A DNA stretch of 64,000 nt. It comes from Amycolatopsis sp. FBCC-B4732 (lineage in GTDB: Bacteria; Actinomycetota; Actinomycetes; Mycobacteriales; Pseudonocardiaceae). A program made the position numbers and the translations under genes. A model generated the notes under the pieces. It had not been told where the DNA came from, searched no databases, and was given only the letters and a program-made list of their open reading frames with translations. The DNA is taken from positions 9,466,501 to 9,530,500 of the forward strand of contig NZ_CP095376.1 of the NCBI RefSeq assembly GCF_023008405.1, in the 5' to 3' direction. Below are positions 26,832 through 34,607 of the stretch, piece by piece. Each line of letters begins with the position of its first letter. The first letter of the stretch is position 1.

Positions 26832-27170
26832 ATGCTCGGACTCAGCCCGGAACACCTGCTCGTCCTGCTGGTCGCGGCCCTGTTCATCCTCGGACCGGAA
26901 CGCCTGCCCGGCGCGATCGCGACCGTGCGCAAGACAGCGCAGCAGGCCAAGGACGCACTCGCGAACGCCCACGAGCAGATCAGCAGCGAAATCGGCCCGG
27001 AGTTCGAACAGCTCCGCAAGCCGCTGGGCGAGCTCAACCGGCTCCGCGGCCTGGATCCCCACACCGCCTTGACGCGGTTCGTGCTCGACTCGCCGCCTGC
27101 CGAGCCGACGCCCACCCCACGGCCGGAGCCGTCCCCGCGAGTGGCCGGTGTGGACATGGAAGCCACCTGA
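26832..27170 (+). CDS. tatB: TatB-like twin-arginine translocase subunit
   Basis: A 112-residue protein with an N-terminal membrane helix (MLGLSPEHLLVLLVAALFIL), the hinge GPERLPGA, and an amphipathic helix (TVRKTAQQAKDALANAHEQI), the TatA/TatB plan. GPERLP and the long acidic amphipathic helix favour TatB. It follows directly on a Tat-exported ferritin-like protein, so it may be a dedicated extra copy and not the housekeeping gene. The tail is Pro-rich. GGAGG precedes the ATG. Confidence 0.85.
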   Translation: MLGLSPEHLLVLLVAALFILGPERLPGAIATVRKTAQQAKDALANAHEQISSEIGPEFEQLRKPLGELNRLRGLDPHTALTRFVLDSPPAEPTPTPRPEPSPRVAGVDMEAT

Positions 27171-27193
27171 CGCACCACCGAAAGGACCTGCCC

Positions 27194-27490
27194 ATGACCG
27201 TCGACCGAGGACTTCTCGCGACTCTCAAAGCCAAGCCCGGCAAGGGCGACGAACTCGCCGCGTTCCTCGAGCAGGGCCGCGAACTCGCGCTCGCCGAGAC
27301 CGGGACCGTCACCTGGTACGCGTTCAAGATCGACGACACCACCTACGGCATCTTCGACACCTTCGAGACCGAAGAAGGCCGGCAAGCCCACCTGGGCGGG
27401 CAGATCCCGGTCGCGCTCGGCCAGGTCGCCGCGGACCTGCTTGCTGCCGACCCGGACATCCGCCCCGTGGACGTCATCGCGGTGACGTGA
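27194..27490 (+). CDS. Antibiotic-biosynthesis-monooxygenase (ABM) fold protein
   Basis: A 98-residue dimeric alpha-beta barrel protein of the ABM/quinol-monooxygenase family. It begins LLATLKAKPGKGDELAAFLEQG, and the characteristic GTVTWYAFKIDDTTYGIFDTFE strand pair is followed by a C-terminal strand. Small ABM proteins oxidise quinone-like compounds or act as stress-related stand-alone proteins. It sits 23 bp after the TatB-like gene with AAAGGA before the ATG, so it is probably co-transcribed. Confidence 0.85.
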   Translation: MTVDRGLLATLKAKPGKGDELAAFLEQGRELALAETGTVTWYAFKIDDTTYGIFDTFETEEGRQAHLGGQIPVALGQVAADLLAADPDIRPVDVIAVT

Positions 27491-27585
27491 CCTTCGCCTG
27501 CTTTTCGAGGTGATCGCCGCGATCAATAGGCATCTCCACCGGCTCGTGGAATCGGACACCGCGCGGCACAGCCGAAGGGACGACG

Positions 27586-28752
27586 ATGAGCCAGCACCCA
27601 GAGGCTGCTTCGGTCGCGCATCGGGTGCTGCGGACGCGGGCACGACGACGGCGGCGGACTTCGACGGGAGTCGCGGTGGCCGTGGTCGTCTTGGCCGGCG
27701 GCGGCGCCGTGCTTGCGACGGTCCCGGGCGGCGAGGAGGCCCCGGCCCAGCCCGTGGCGGTGACCCAGTGGCCGGCTCGTGGCCCGCTGGCCGGGGACAC
27801 CGCGCTGGTCGGCCGGGCGAAGCTGGCTTGGGCGAACGCCGGCCCGGCCGGGGCGCCTGGATCGGAAGCCGCAGTGCTCTACGCCGGTCCGCTCGGCGGG
27901 CAGAACGCGACGCTGGTCGTCCTGCGCCGCGACGACGCCGCCGGAAAGACGTCGCTGGGCTTCATGACCACGCCGTCGACCACCGGCACGCCGGACACCA
28001 CGACGCTGATGGTGCGGGCCCAGGTGACCGTTTCCACGAGTGCGCCCGCCCCGGCGGCTTACGGCTTCGTCGTCTCCAGGCCGGCACCCGGGGACCAGGC
28101 CCGCGGCAGCTGGGCGGTCGCCCTCGTCGCGCCGGGCATGCCCGCCGCCCGGTTCAGCACGAGCGCCGTGGAGCACGAGATCGCCGACGCCGCTGGCTCG
28201 CCCCTCGACGGGGTGCTCACCGTGGACCTGCCGCCGCAGGCAGCCGCGTGGAACACCGAGCTCGCGTTCGGCGACCGCGGGCAACGGGGCATCGCCTCCT
28301 TGGCCGCGGCGGCAGACGATCCGGCCACTCGTACCGTCACCGCGACCCCGCGCCTCGACGGCACCTTCGCCGTCACCGGTGCGGCAGACGCGCAACCGGG
28401 CGACCTGCTCACGCTCCACGAGGGGCTGATCGGCGTCGTCACCGGCGGCGGCCCCACCGCTTCCGCCGGCACAGCCCTGACGTCGCTGCGGACATCCGGC
28501 TTGAACGCCCGGACCGCGACCACCGCTCGGCCGGTCGGCCTGGCCGGCGGCCCCGGTGAGCAGACCACGGTCACCGCCGGTCCCGGCGTGCTGCGTGAGG
28601 GCAACCGCATCGTCGCCGGCGGATTCCCGGGCACCGCCGCAGTCATCAACCTCGGCACCGTCCACGCGACCTCGGACGGCACCTGGATCCTGCGGCGGGA
28701 CGCGTGGTTCCCGGTGACGCCCACGCAGGCCACCCTGATCCGGCACCCGTGA
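27586..28752 (+). CDS. Membrane-anchored protein of unknown function
   Basis: A 388-residue protein with an arginine-rich N terminus (RTRARRRRRT), one membrane helix (GVAVAVVVLAGGGAVLATV, about residues 28-46) and a large extracytoplasmic part rich in Ala/Gly/Thr beta strands. I recognise no catalytic motif. The layout matches actinobacterial proteins often encoded after sigma factors, but no sigma gene is adjacent. Confidence 0.6.
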   Translation: MSQHPEAASVAHRVLRTRARRRRRTSTGVAVAVVVLAGGGAVLATVPGGEEAPAQPVAVTQWPARGPLAGDTALVGRAKLAWANAGPAGAPGSEAAVLYAGPLGGQNATLVVLRRDDAAGKTSLGFMTTPSTTGTPDTTTLMVRAQVTVSTSAPAPAAYGFVVSRPAPGDQARGSWAVALVAPGMPAARFSTSAVEHEIADAAGSPLDGVLTVDLPPQAAAWNTELAFGDRGQRGIASLAAAADDPATRTVTATPRLDGTFAVTGAADAQPGDLLTLHEGLIGVVTGGGPTASAGTALTSLRTSGLNARTATTARPVGLAGGPGEQTTVTAGPGVLREGNRIVAGGFPGTAAVINLGTVHATSDGTWILRRDAWFPVTPTQATLIRHP

Positions 28753-28862
28753 ACCGGGGCCGATCGGGTGGACGCCCTCACCCACCAGCATGGCGATGCC
28801 GATCTCCGCACCTCGTCGACGCGAACGTCTTATGACAGCGCCGACGAGCAGTGGAGGTCGCA

Positions 28863-29444
28863 GTGCACACGTTTCGCGCCACAACCATGGTCGTCCACGA
28901 CCTCCTGGCCGGATTGGCGGTACGGCACGGGCTGACTCTGCTGCGGATCAGCATGGGACTGGTGTTCCTGGGCTTCGGCGTGCTCAAGTTCTTTCCCGGC
29001 GTCAGTCCCGCCGAGAACCTGGTCGAGGCCACCATCCACGAGCTGACCGCGGGAGCGGTACCGACGCTGGTTCCCTATCCCGCCGCGCTCGCCGGGACGG
29101 CGGCGCTTGAATGCGTGATCGGGCTGTCGCTGGTGACCGGCCGGTGGTTCCACCGGGCCCGGTATCTGCTGGCGCTGGAGCTGGCCGGGATCCTCTCCCC
29201 GCTCGTGCTGCTGCCCGGCCGGCTGTTCAGCGGTCCCGGGCACGCACCGACCCTCGAGGGCCAGTACGTGCTCAAGGACATCGTCCTGCTCGCCGCGGCG
29301 ATCGTGCTCGCCGCACGAGCGTCCACAGCAGACAGCTCCACCGTTCCCGCCGTTCCCGCGCAACGAGATCACCGGGCAGCCGCGGCGCCCGGACGGGCGA
29401 CCGATCCGGTGGCGGCCGGGTTCCGAACCACCCGGAAACGGTAG
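28863..29444 (+). CDS. DoxX-like small membrane protein
   Basis: A polytopic protein of about 193 residues with four hydrophobic segments and the DoxX signature LLRISMGLVFLGFGVLKFFPG at the start of the first. DoxX-family proteins are linked to thiosulfate oxidation and thiol stress. I take GTG at 28863, since GGAGG lies five bases before it; the GTG at 28851 has no such site. It is followed after about 12 bp by a YeeE/YedE gene, a sulfur-transport family, which supports a sulfur-related role. Confidence 0.75.
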   Translation: MHTFRATTMVVHDLLAGLAVRHGLTLLRISMGLVFLGFGVLKFFPGVSPAENLVEATIHELTAGAVPTLVPYPAALAGTAALECVIGLSLVTGRWFHRARYLLALELAGILSPLVLLPGRLFSGPGHAPTLEGQYVLKDIVLLAAAIVLAARASTADSSTVPAVPAQRDHRAAAAPGRATDPVAAGFRTTRKR

Positions 29445-29456
29445 AGGAGGAGCGTC

Positions 29457-30434
29457 ATCCCCGGACTCACGATCACGATCGTCACCGGCGGGACCGCCGG
29501 GGTGGCGATGGGCTATGTGCTGCAACGAGCGCAGCTGTGCTTTCACGCGACCTTCGCGGGCGCCCTCACCGGACGTTTCCGGCTCGCCCGCAGCTGGCTG
29601 CTGGGCGTGGCGATCGCTGCGGCCGGTCTCTCGGTGCTGTTCCTGACTCCCCTTGCCGGTGGCCTGGACGAGGGGCTGCCGTTCACGCCGGTCGCCGATG
29701 TCGTCGGCGGGCTCGTGATCGGTGTGGGCATGGCGGTGGCAAGCACGTGTGTTTCCGGCCTGTTCTTCAAACTCGGCTCGGGCATGCTCGGCTGCTTGGC
29801 CGGCCTCGGCGGCTGGGCCGTCGGCGAGCTGTCCGCCCGAGAAGTCGTGCTCCCCGGGCCGACTCTGCTGCCACCGGGGCCCGCCGCGACCGTTCCCGCT
29901 CTGCTCGGAATCCCGCGGGTGGCGTTCGCCTTCGCGTTCCTCGCTGCCGTCGTCGCGGCACTGGGGTTGTGGCGCCACGCGGATCACCCACGGCGCGGGC
30001 AGTGGAACTGGCCGGTCGCCGGGGTGGCGCTCGGAGTGGTAACGATCGTGGGCTGGGTGCTGGCCGGTGCCGGCGGCGCGAGCTTCGGCCCCAGCACGGT
30101 CGGCGCGGTGACCGGGCTCGCCACCGGCGAGCCGAACTGGTGGCTGACGGCGTTCCTGCCGGGCATCGTCCTGGGTGGTGCGATCGCCGCCCGCGTGACC
30201 GGCGGTCTGCGCGTCCGCAGCGAGCGGCGGGTCCGCTACGTCCGGCTGGTCGTCGGTGGGTTCCTGCTCGGCGCGGGTGGCTGGCTGGCGGGCGGCTGCA
30301 CCCTCGGGCACGGTCTCTCGGGTGTCGCTCAGCTCAACGTCTCGTCGTGGGTCGTCGTGGCCGCTGTCATCGGTGGGATTGCGCTCGCGCGGGGTGCACG
30401 CATCGTCTTGGCCGGGACGCCCGAACACCGGTAA
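29457..30434 (+). CDS. YeeE/YedE-family (sulfur compound) transporter
   Basis: A polytopic protein of about 325 residues with the paired conserved-cysteine motifs of the TsuA/YeeE family: CVSGLFFKLGSG in the first half and GGCTLGHGLSG in the second, arranged as an internal repeat. The first canonical ATG (29502) would remove the start of the first membrane helix. The frame is open further up, and AGGAGG sits 6-7 bases before an ATC at 29457, so translation may start there or at GTG 29496. Family members import thiosulfate. Confidence 0.8.
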   Translation: MPGLTITIVTGGTAGVAMGYVLQRAQLCFHATFAGALTGRFRLARSWLLGVAIAAAGLSVLFLTPLAGGLDEGLPFTPVADVVGGLVIGVGMAVASTCVSGLFFKLGSGMLGCLAGLGGWAVGELSAREVVLPGPTLLPPGPAATVPALLGIPRVAFAFAFLAAVVAALGLWRHADHPRRGQWNWPVAGVALGVVTIVGWVLAGAGGASFGPSTVGAVTGLATGEPNWWLTAFLPGIVLGGAIAARVTGGLRVRSERRVRYVRLVVGGFLLGAGGWLAGGCTLGHGLSGVAQLNVSSWVVVAAVIGGIALARGARIVLAGTPEHR

Positions 30435-30499
30435 TCGTGCGGTAAGGATCATCGGGCGCGAATCGTGTGAGACTGGGGTGATCCGACGAGGAGGTCACC

Positions 30500-30799
30500 A
30501 TGACCCGCAGTCACCCGTATCCGGCGTCGACCGGCGGTGCGACCTGGAACCGGTGGAGCCGCGCGGGAATCACGGTTGTCTTCGCGCTGATCGTGGCCGG
30601 TGGCGCGAAAGTCGCGTTCGACCTCAGCAGCACCATGATGACGCACCTCGCGGCGGTGGGTGCCTGGATGATCCTCGCGCTGGGCTTGGCTTACGCGGGC
30701 GTCCGGATCCGGCCCGGTCTCGGCGGCGCGCTCCTGACGGGCTTCGGAATCGGGGCCCTGCTGGTGGTTTTCTTCGGCGGTATGCAGATGCTCGCCTGA
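30500..30799 (+). CDS. Small two-to-three-helix membrane protein
   Basis: A 99-residue protein with hydrophobic segments at about 24-40, 50-68 and 76-95 (GGALLTGFGIGALLVVFFGG). GAGGAGG lies just before the ATG. The family is not recognised. It stands between the YeeE-like gene and the convergent FAS1 gene. Confidence 0.6.
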   Translation: MTRSHPYPASTGGATWNRWSRAGITVVFALIVAGGAKVAFDLSSTMMTHLAAVGAWMILALGLAYAGVRIRPGLGGALLTGFGIGALLVVFFGGMQMLA

Positions 30800-30836
30800 C
30801 CGCCATCTCTGCCGCAGACCCGGCTCGGAGCCGGTG

Positions 30837-31502
30837 CTACTTGGCTGTGCCGGGAGTCAGCACCTTGTCGATCACGAAGACCGTGGCGTTCTTCGTGGGG
30901 ATGTTGCCGCAGAGGATCTTCGCGCCGTTGACGGTCATGTTCTCGCCCGAGCCCTCGATCTTGAGCGGGCCGCCGGCGGTGTTCAGCGTGGCGGCCGAGC
31001 CGGCTGTGGCGAGGCCCTTGGCGTCGTAGCGCTTGCCGACGACGTGGTACTGCAGGATCGGCGCGAGTTCGGCGGGATTGCCGGCCAGCTCGGCGAACTT
31101 GGCGTCGCCCAGCGCGGCGAAAGCCGGGTCGGCGGGCGCGAACACCGTGATCGCGTCCTGACTGTCGAGGGTGTCGACCAGGTTGGTGGCCCGCACCGCG
31201 GCGACGAGCTTGGTCAGCAGCGGGTTCGTCGACGCCGCCGAGGCGACCGGCTGCGGACCCATGGAGTCGAGCGAGCCGGGCGCGGAAGCCTGCGGCAGCC
31301 GGCTGCACGCGGGGCCGAACACGTCGGCGTTGGTCGTCACGCCGTCCGGGGATCCCGTCATGCCCGCGGCGCTCGCCGTCATCGACGTCAACGGGGCCAT
31401 CGAACTGCTGGCGCTCGAGGCGGAGCTGCCGCTGCCGCACGCGGTCAGGGACAGCGCGGCGGCCGCGGTCAGACCGATTCCGGCGGTACGAAGCTTGTTC
31501 AC
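30837..31502 (-). CDS. FAS1 (fasciclin) lipoprotein, MPT70/MPT83-like
   Basis: A 221-residue lipoprotein. The signal peptide ends in the lipobox LTAC (residues 19-22), a Ser/Ala-rich linker follows, then a complete FAS1 domain: VDTLDSQDAITVFAPADPAFAAL, ILQYHVVGKRY, and NATVFVIDKVL at the end. MPT70 and MPT83 of mycobacteria are the best-known relatives and are controlled by SigK. A second copy lies at 33823, and sigK-rskA lie at 37438, so I infer SigK control. GGAGTGA precedes the ATG. Confidence 0.9.
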   Translation of the reverse strand: MNKLRTAGIGLTAAAALSLTACGSGSSASSASSSMAPLTSMTASAAGMTGSPDGVTTNADVFGPACSRLPQASAPGSLDSMGPQPVASAASTNPLLTKLVAAVRATNLVDTLDSQDAITVFAPADPAFAALGDAKFAELAGNPAELAPILQYHVVGKRYDAKGLATAGSAATLNTAGGPLKIEGSGENMTVNGAKILCGNIPTKNATVFVIDKVLTPGTAK

Positions 31503-31868
31503 GAAAGATCACTCCGAATCAAGCGACCACCGCTGTCCACCGTGGACTCACGATGTCGCCGCCTGGTGTTGGTCGTTCGGCGTCGACGCCGAACCGGGCT
31601 CGGGGGCTTCACGGATGCGTTCGCTGCCGTCGCGGGTACGGATGGCCGAGTGTTCCTCGGTTGGCCCGATCGAGTGAGGACGGCCAACTCGAGGCAACAC
31701 CGAACCGGTCGCCGGCTTTCCGGCCGGGCCATGCCTGGACCACCGGGGCGTCACCCACAGGGTTGGTCCGAGGACCTTGGCCCTGTCCGCCGCACCCGGT
31801 CGCCTCGAATGGTCCGTGATCCCGCCGGGATCGGGTCCGATGTTCGGTCGAGGAGAAGGAGATCCACC

Positions 31869-32138
31869 GTGAGCACACTCCGCCGTCGCATTCTGGCGAC
31901 CGCCGCGCTGCCCGCCGCGGCACTCGGCTTCCTGCTGGCCGCCCCCGCCGCGGCTTCGGCCGCCACCACGGCTCCGCAGGCAACCGCCTCGGTCGCCGAC
32001 CACGAACCTGGCCACCACCACTCCTACGGCCTGCACCTGAGCATCCTGCTCGGCCTGCACATCACCGGCGGCCACCACGACGACGAGGGCGACTGCTACG
32101 ACGGCCTCCTCGGCGGTGGCTTGCTCGATCTCGGCTGA
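31869..32138 (+). CDS. Small secreted His/Asp-rich protein
   Basis: An 89-residue protein from GTG with AAGGAG upstream. The signal peptide is clear (RRRILATAALPAAALGFLLA, cleavage near ASA). The mature part has a His-rich cluster (HEPGHHHSYG and GGHHDDEGDCYDG) that could bind metal. It reads in the same frame as the DipZ remnant that begins right after its stop. Confidence 0.6.
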   Translation: MSTLRRRILATAALPAAALGFLLAAPAAASAATTAPQATASVADHEPGHHHSYGLHLSILLGLHITGGHHDDEGDCYDGLLGGGLLDLG

Positions 32139-32626
32139 CCGCCCCCGCGGCTGCAGCAGACGCACCACGGCATCGCACTCCCGAAGCCCGAAGATCTGCC
32201 GGACACCCGGCCGACCGACCAGCGCACCACCCGCGAGACCTACCTCAGCTACGGCGAACTCCCCAAGACCTGCGCGCCGGGTGGCACCCCGCTGACGCTG
32301 GACCAGCAGGCGACCTACCGGTTCCCGGTCACCGTCCCCGACGGCAAGTTGGCCTTCGAGGGGAGTGGACCGTCGATTACGAGAAGGCGACCGCGGGCCC
32401 GGGCGCGCAGGTGCGGCTCGGGTACACGGCCAAGAGCACGAACCTGGTCCTGGCCGGAACCGGCACGGTCACCGTCTCGACCGACGACGGGCGGCCCCCT
32501 CGAACGATCACCGTCAGCGGCACGCCGAACCTCTACCGCCTCAGCCAGACGCCGGACCTGCACACCGGGCAGCTCACCTTGACGATCACCCCTGGCGTCC
32601 AAGCCTACCCCTTCACGTTCGACTGA
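32139..32626 (+). pseudogene. dipZ: DipZ C-terminal (thioredoxin/CBM-like) remnant
   Basis: No start codon is present, but two frames give the C-terminal beta domain of DipZ: PDTRPTDQRTTRETYLSYG and TYRFPVTVPDGKLAFEG, then after a one-base loss in a G run at about 32360, WTVDYEKATAGPGAQVRLGY and LTLTITPGVQAYPFTFD. The CcdA-like membrane part and the thioredoxin domain are missing. In mycobacteria dipZ lies between mpt83 and mpt70, two FAS1 genes. Here the remnant likewise lies between two FAS1 genes, so this is a decayed member of the same cluster. Confidence 0.75.
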
Positions 32627-32719
32627 ACCGGTGAATCCGGATCCCGGCACCAATCCGGATGGCGAACCGGCCCGAACACCGAACCGGGACAGGCGTCGAG
32701 GGAAAGCCGGGTTTCAGCA

Positions 32720-33154
32720 ATGGATTTCGACCAGGAGTTGGCGCGACTCACCGATCGGCTCGCCGCGGCGGCCGAAACGACAGTCGCGCTCAGCGATCGG
32801 CCGGATCTCCGCCGGGTCCGGTCCGTGGTCGCCGAGGCCCTCACCTTCGGGGCGTGCCCGGACGATCGGTACGGCGGCGTCCTGCTCGTGATCGACGAAC
32901 TGGTCGGCAACGCCTACCAGCACACCACCGCGGTCCACGAGCTGCGGGTCACCCGCACCGCCGAGAACCTGCTGGTCGAAGTGAGCGACGCGGACCCGGA
33001 CGTCACGCCGGTGCACGCCTGCGGGCCTGGATCCGGCCGATTCGGGCTGCGGCTCGTGGGCCAGCTGACCCTGGACTGGGGCGTGCGCGCCGACAGCGTG
33101 GGCAAGGTGGTGTGGGCGCTGGTACCGCTCAAGGTCTTTCCCGCTGTTCCCTGA
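32720..33154 (+). CDS. HATPase_c_2 anti-sigma/regulatory kinase-like protein
   Basis: A 144-residue ATP-binding protein of the RsbW/SpoIIAB-like GHKL group. It has an N box in VIDELVGNAYQHT, then DADPDVTP and GRFGLRLVGQLTLDWG for the G1/G2 region. No histidine-phosphorylation domain is present, so it would be a serine kinase or anti-sigma factor. No STAS partner is adjacent; the nearest are at 38855. Confidence 0.8.
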   Translation: MDFDQELARLTDRLAAAAETTVALSDRPDLRRVRSVVAEALTFGACPDDRYGGVLLVIDELVGNAYQHTTAVHELRVTRTAENLLVEVSDADPDVTPVHACGPGSGRFGLRLVGQLTLDWGVRADSVGKVVWALVPLKVFPAVP

Positions 33155-33281
33155 TCGGGTGAATCAGGTCGGTCGAGATCACACTGCCGGCCGGGTCAGC
33201 CGTGTCTGCTGCGTCGTCAAGAACGACAGCCGGACTGTCCGCCGGGCGGCCGGTGAAGGGCAGGCAGGAAAGGGGATTTCG

Positions 33282-33593
33282 ATGAGCGTGCGTACATCTC
33301 TGGTGGCCGTGGCCGTCATGATCGGCGGCGGGCTGGCGGTCACCACGGGGGTTGCCGCGGCGGGCACCACATCCGATTGCACGTACAACACCAGCGCGAG
33401 CGGGGTGAACTTCCACGTGAAGTGCTCCCGGCTTCCCGCCGGGTACGGCCAGTACCGCGCGTACGCGCAGTGCGAGAACGGCGCGATCAGCTACGGAATC
33501 TGGACGACCGTGGCGGACAGCAAGTACATCGGCTCGGTGGCCGACTGCAGCGGCCGGGGAAACGTTGCCGGTGGCGGTATTCAGCTGCGCTGA
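33282..33593 (+). CDS. Small secreted cysteine-containing protein
   Basis: A 103-residue secreted protein. The signal peptide is about 28 residues (VAVAVMIGGGLAVTTGVAAAG). The mature domain is about 75 residues with four cysteines (SDCTYN, VKCSRL, AQCENG, ADCSGR), presumably two disulfides, and is rich in Gly/Tyr strands. The function is unknown. AGGAAAGGGG precedes the ATG. Confidence 0.7.
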   Translation: MSVRTSLVAVAVMIGGGLAVTTGVAAAGTTSDCTYNTSASGVNFHVKCSRLPAGYGQYRAYAQCENGAISYGIWTTVADSKYIGSVADCSGRGNVAGGGIQLR

Positions 33594-33700
33594 GCGCAAA
33601 GAAGTCACACCCGGCCCGGGTAGGGCCGGCCGCCGTCAGCGCCCTGGAGTGACCCAGCGGTGACGACGACCGGCAGGACGCCGCCGCTTCGGCGTCCCCC

Positions 33701-33728
33701 GGCGGCGGATCTCCTGCAATCCGCCGCC
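33701..33728. terminator. Bidirectional hairpin between convergent genes
   Basis: Perfect 10-base arms GGCGGCGGAT and ATCCGCCGCC with an 8-base loop, between the secreted protein gene and the convergent FAS1 gene. A second, longer imperfect hairpin (CGGCCG and CGGCTCC arms) follows at 33741-33782. Confidence 0.55.
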
Positions 33729-33822
33729 AGACCAGAAGGACGGCCGCCCCGGCTCCAGGAGGTAGTGGAGCCGAGACGGCCGTACGGTGTCGGGTCACCC
33801 GTCGGCGACCGGACATCTGTGT

Positions 33823-34494
33823 TTACTTGTTGGTGCCCGGGGTCATGACCTTGTCGATCACGAAGACGGTGGCGTTCTTGGTGGGGATGTTGCCGCACAG
33901 GATCTTCGCGCCGTTGACGGTCATGTTCTCGCCCGTGCCCTCGATCTTCAGCGGCCCGCCGGCGGCGTTCAGCGTGTCGAGCGTGCCCGCGCCTTCGAGG
34001 CCCTTGGCGTTGTAGCGCTTGCCGACGACGTGGTACTGCAGGATCGGCGCCAGCTCGGCCGGCTTGCCCGCCAGCTCGTTGAACTTCGCGTCGCCCAGCG
34101 CGGCGAACGCCGGGTCGGCCGGGGCGAACACCGTGATGGCCGGGGCGCTGTTGAGGGTGTCGACCAGGTTGGTGGCCTTGACCGCGGCGACGAGCTTGGT
34201 CAGCAGCGGGTTGGTCGAGGCTGCGGAGGCGACCGGCTGCGGGCCCATCGAGTCCAGCGAACCGGGCGCGGAGCCCTGCGGCAGCTGGGAGCAGGCGGGG
34301 CCGAAGACGTCGGCGTTGGTGGTCATGCCGTCGCCGGCACCTGCGTCGGCGCTGGAGGACGGGGCGGCCGCGGACGAGGAGGGCGCGGGCGCACTGCTGG
34401 ACGAGGAGGAAGCGGAGTCGCTGCCGCTGCACGCGGTGAGGGTGAGCGCGGCGGCCGCGGTCAGACCAATACCGGCGATACGAAGATTACGCAC
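33823..34494 (-). CDS. FAS1 (fasciclin) lipoprotein, second copy
   Basis: A 223-residue lipoprotein with lipobox LTAC and a Ser/Ala-rich linker. Its FAS1 domain is nearly identical to that at 30837 (VFAPADPAFAALGDAKF, ILQYHVVGKRYNAKGL, KNATVFVIDKVMTPGT). The two differ mainly in the linker, so they are recent paralogues. It lies just downstream of the molybdoenzyme gene in the same direction. Control by SigK is inferred from the neighbourhood. Confidence 0.9.
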   Translation of the reverse strand: MRNLRIAGIGLTAAAALTLTACSGSDSASSSSSSAPAPSSSAAAPSSSADAGAGDGMTTNADVFGPACSQLPQGSAPGSLDSMGPQPVASAASTNPLLTKLVAAVKATNLVDTLNSAPAITVFAPADPAFAALGDAKFNELAGKPAELAPILQYHVVGKRYNAKGLEGAGTLDTLNAAGGPLKIEGTGENMTVNGAKILCGNIPTKNATVFVIDKVMTPGTNK

Positions 34495-34607
34495 GGGAAT
34501 TCACTCCAATTGATTACGCGGCTGAGGCTGCCTAGTCGGCGAGAACCTCTTGTTGCTGGTGATTCGGCGCCCGACGGGAGCCGGATTGGTCGATCGGGAA
34601 GAAATTC

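Noticed and set aside
28830..30452. Minus-strand frame of 540 codons
   Set aside because: It is antisense to the DoxX and YeeE genes, which have membrane helices and conserved cysteine motifs.
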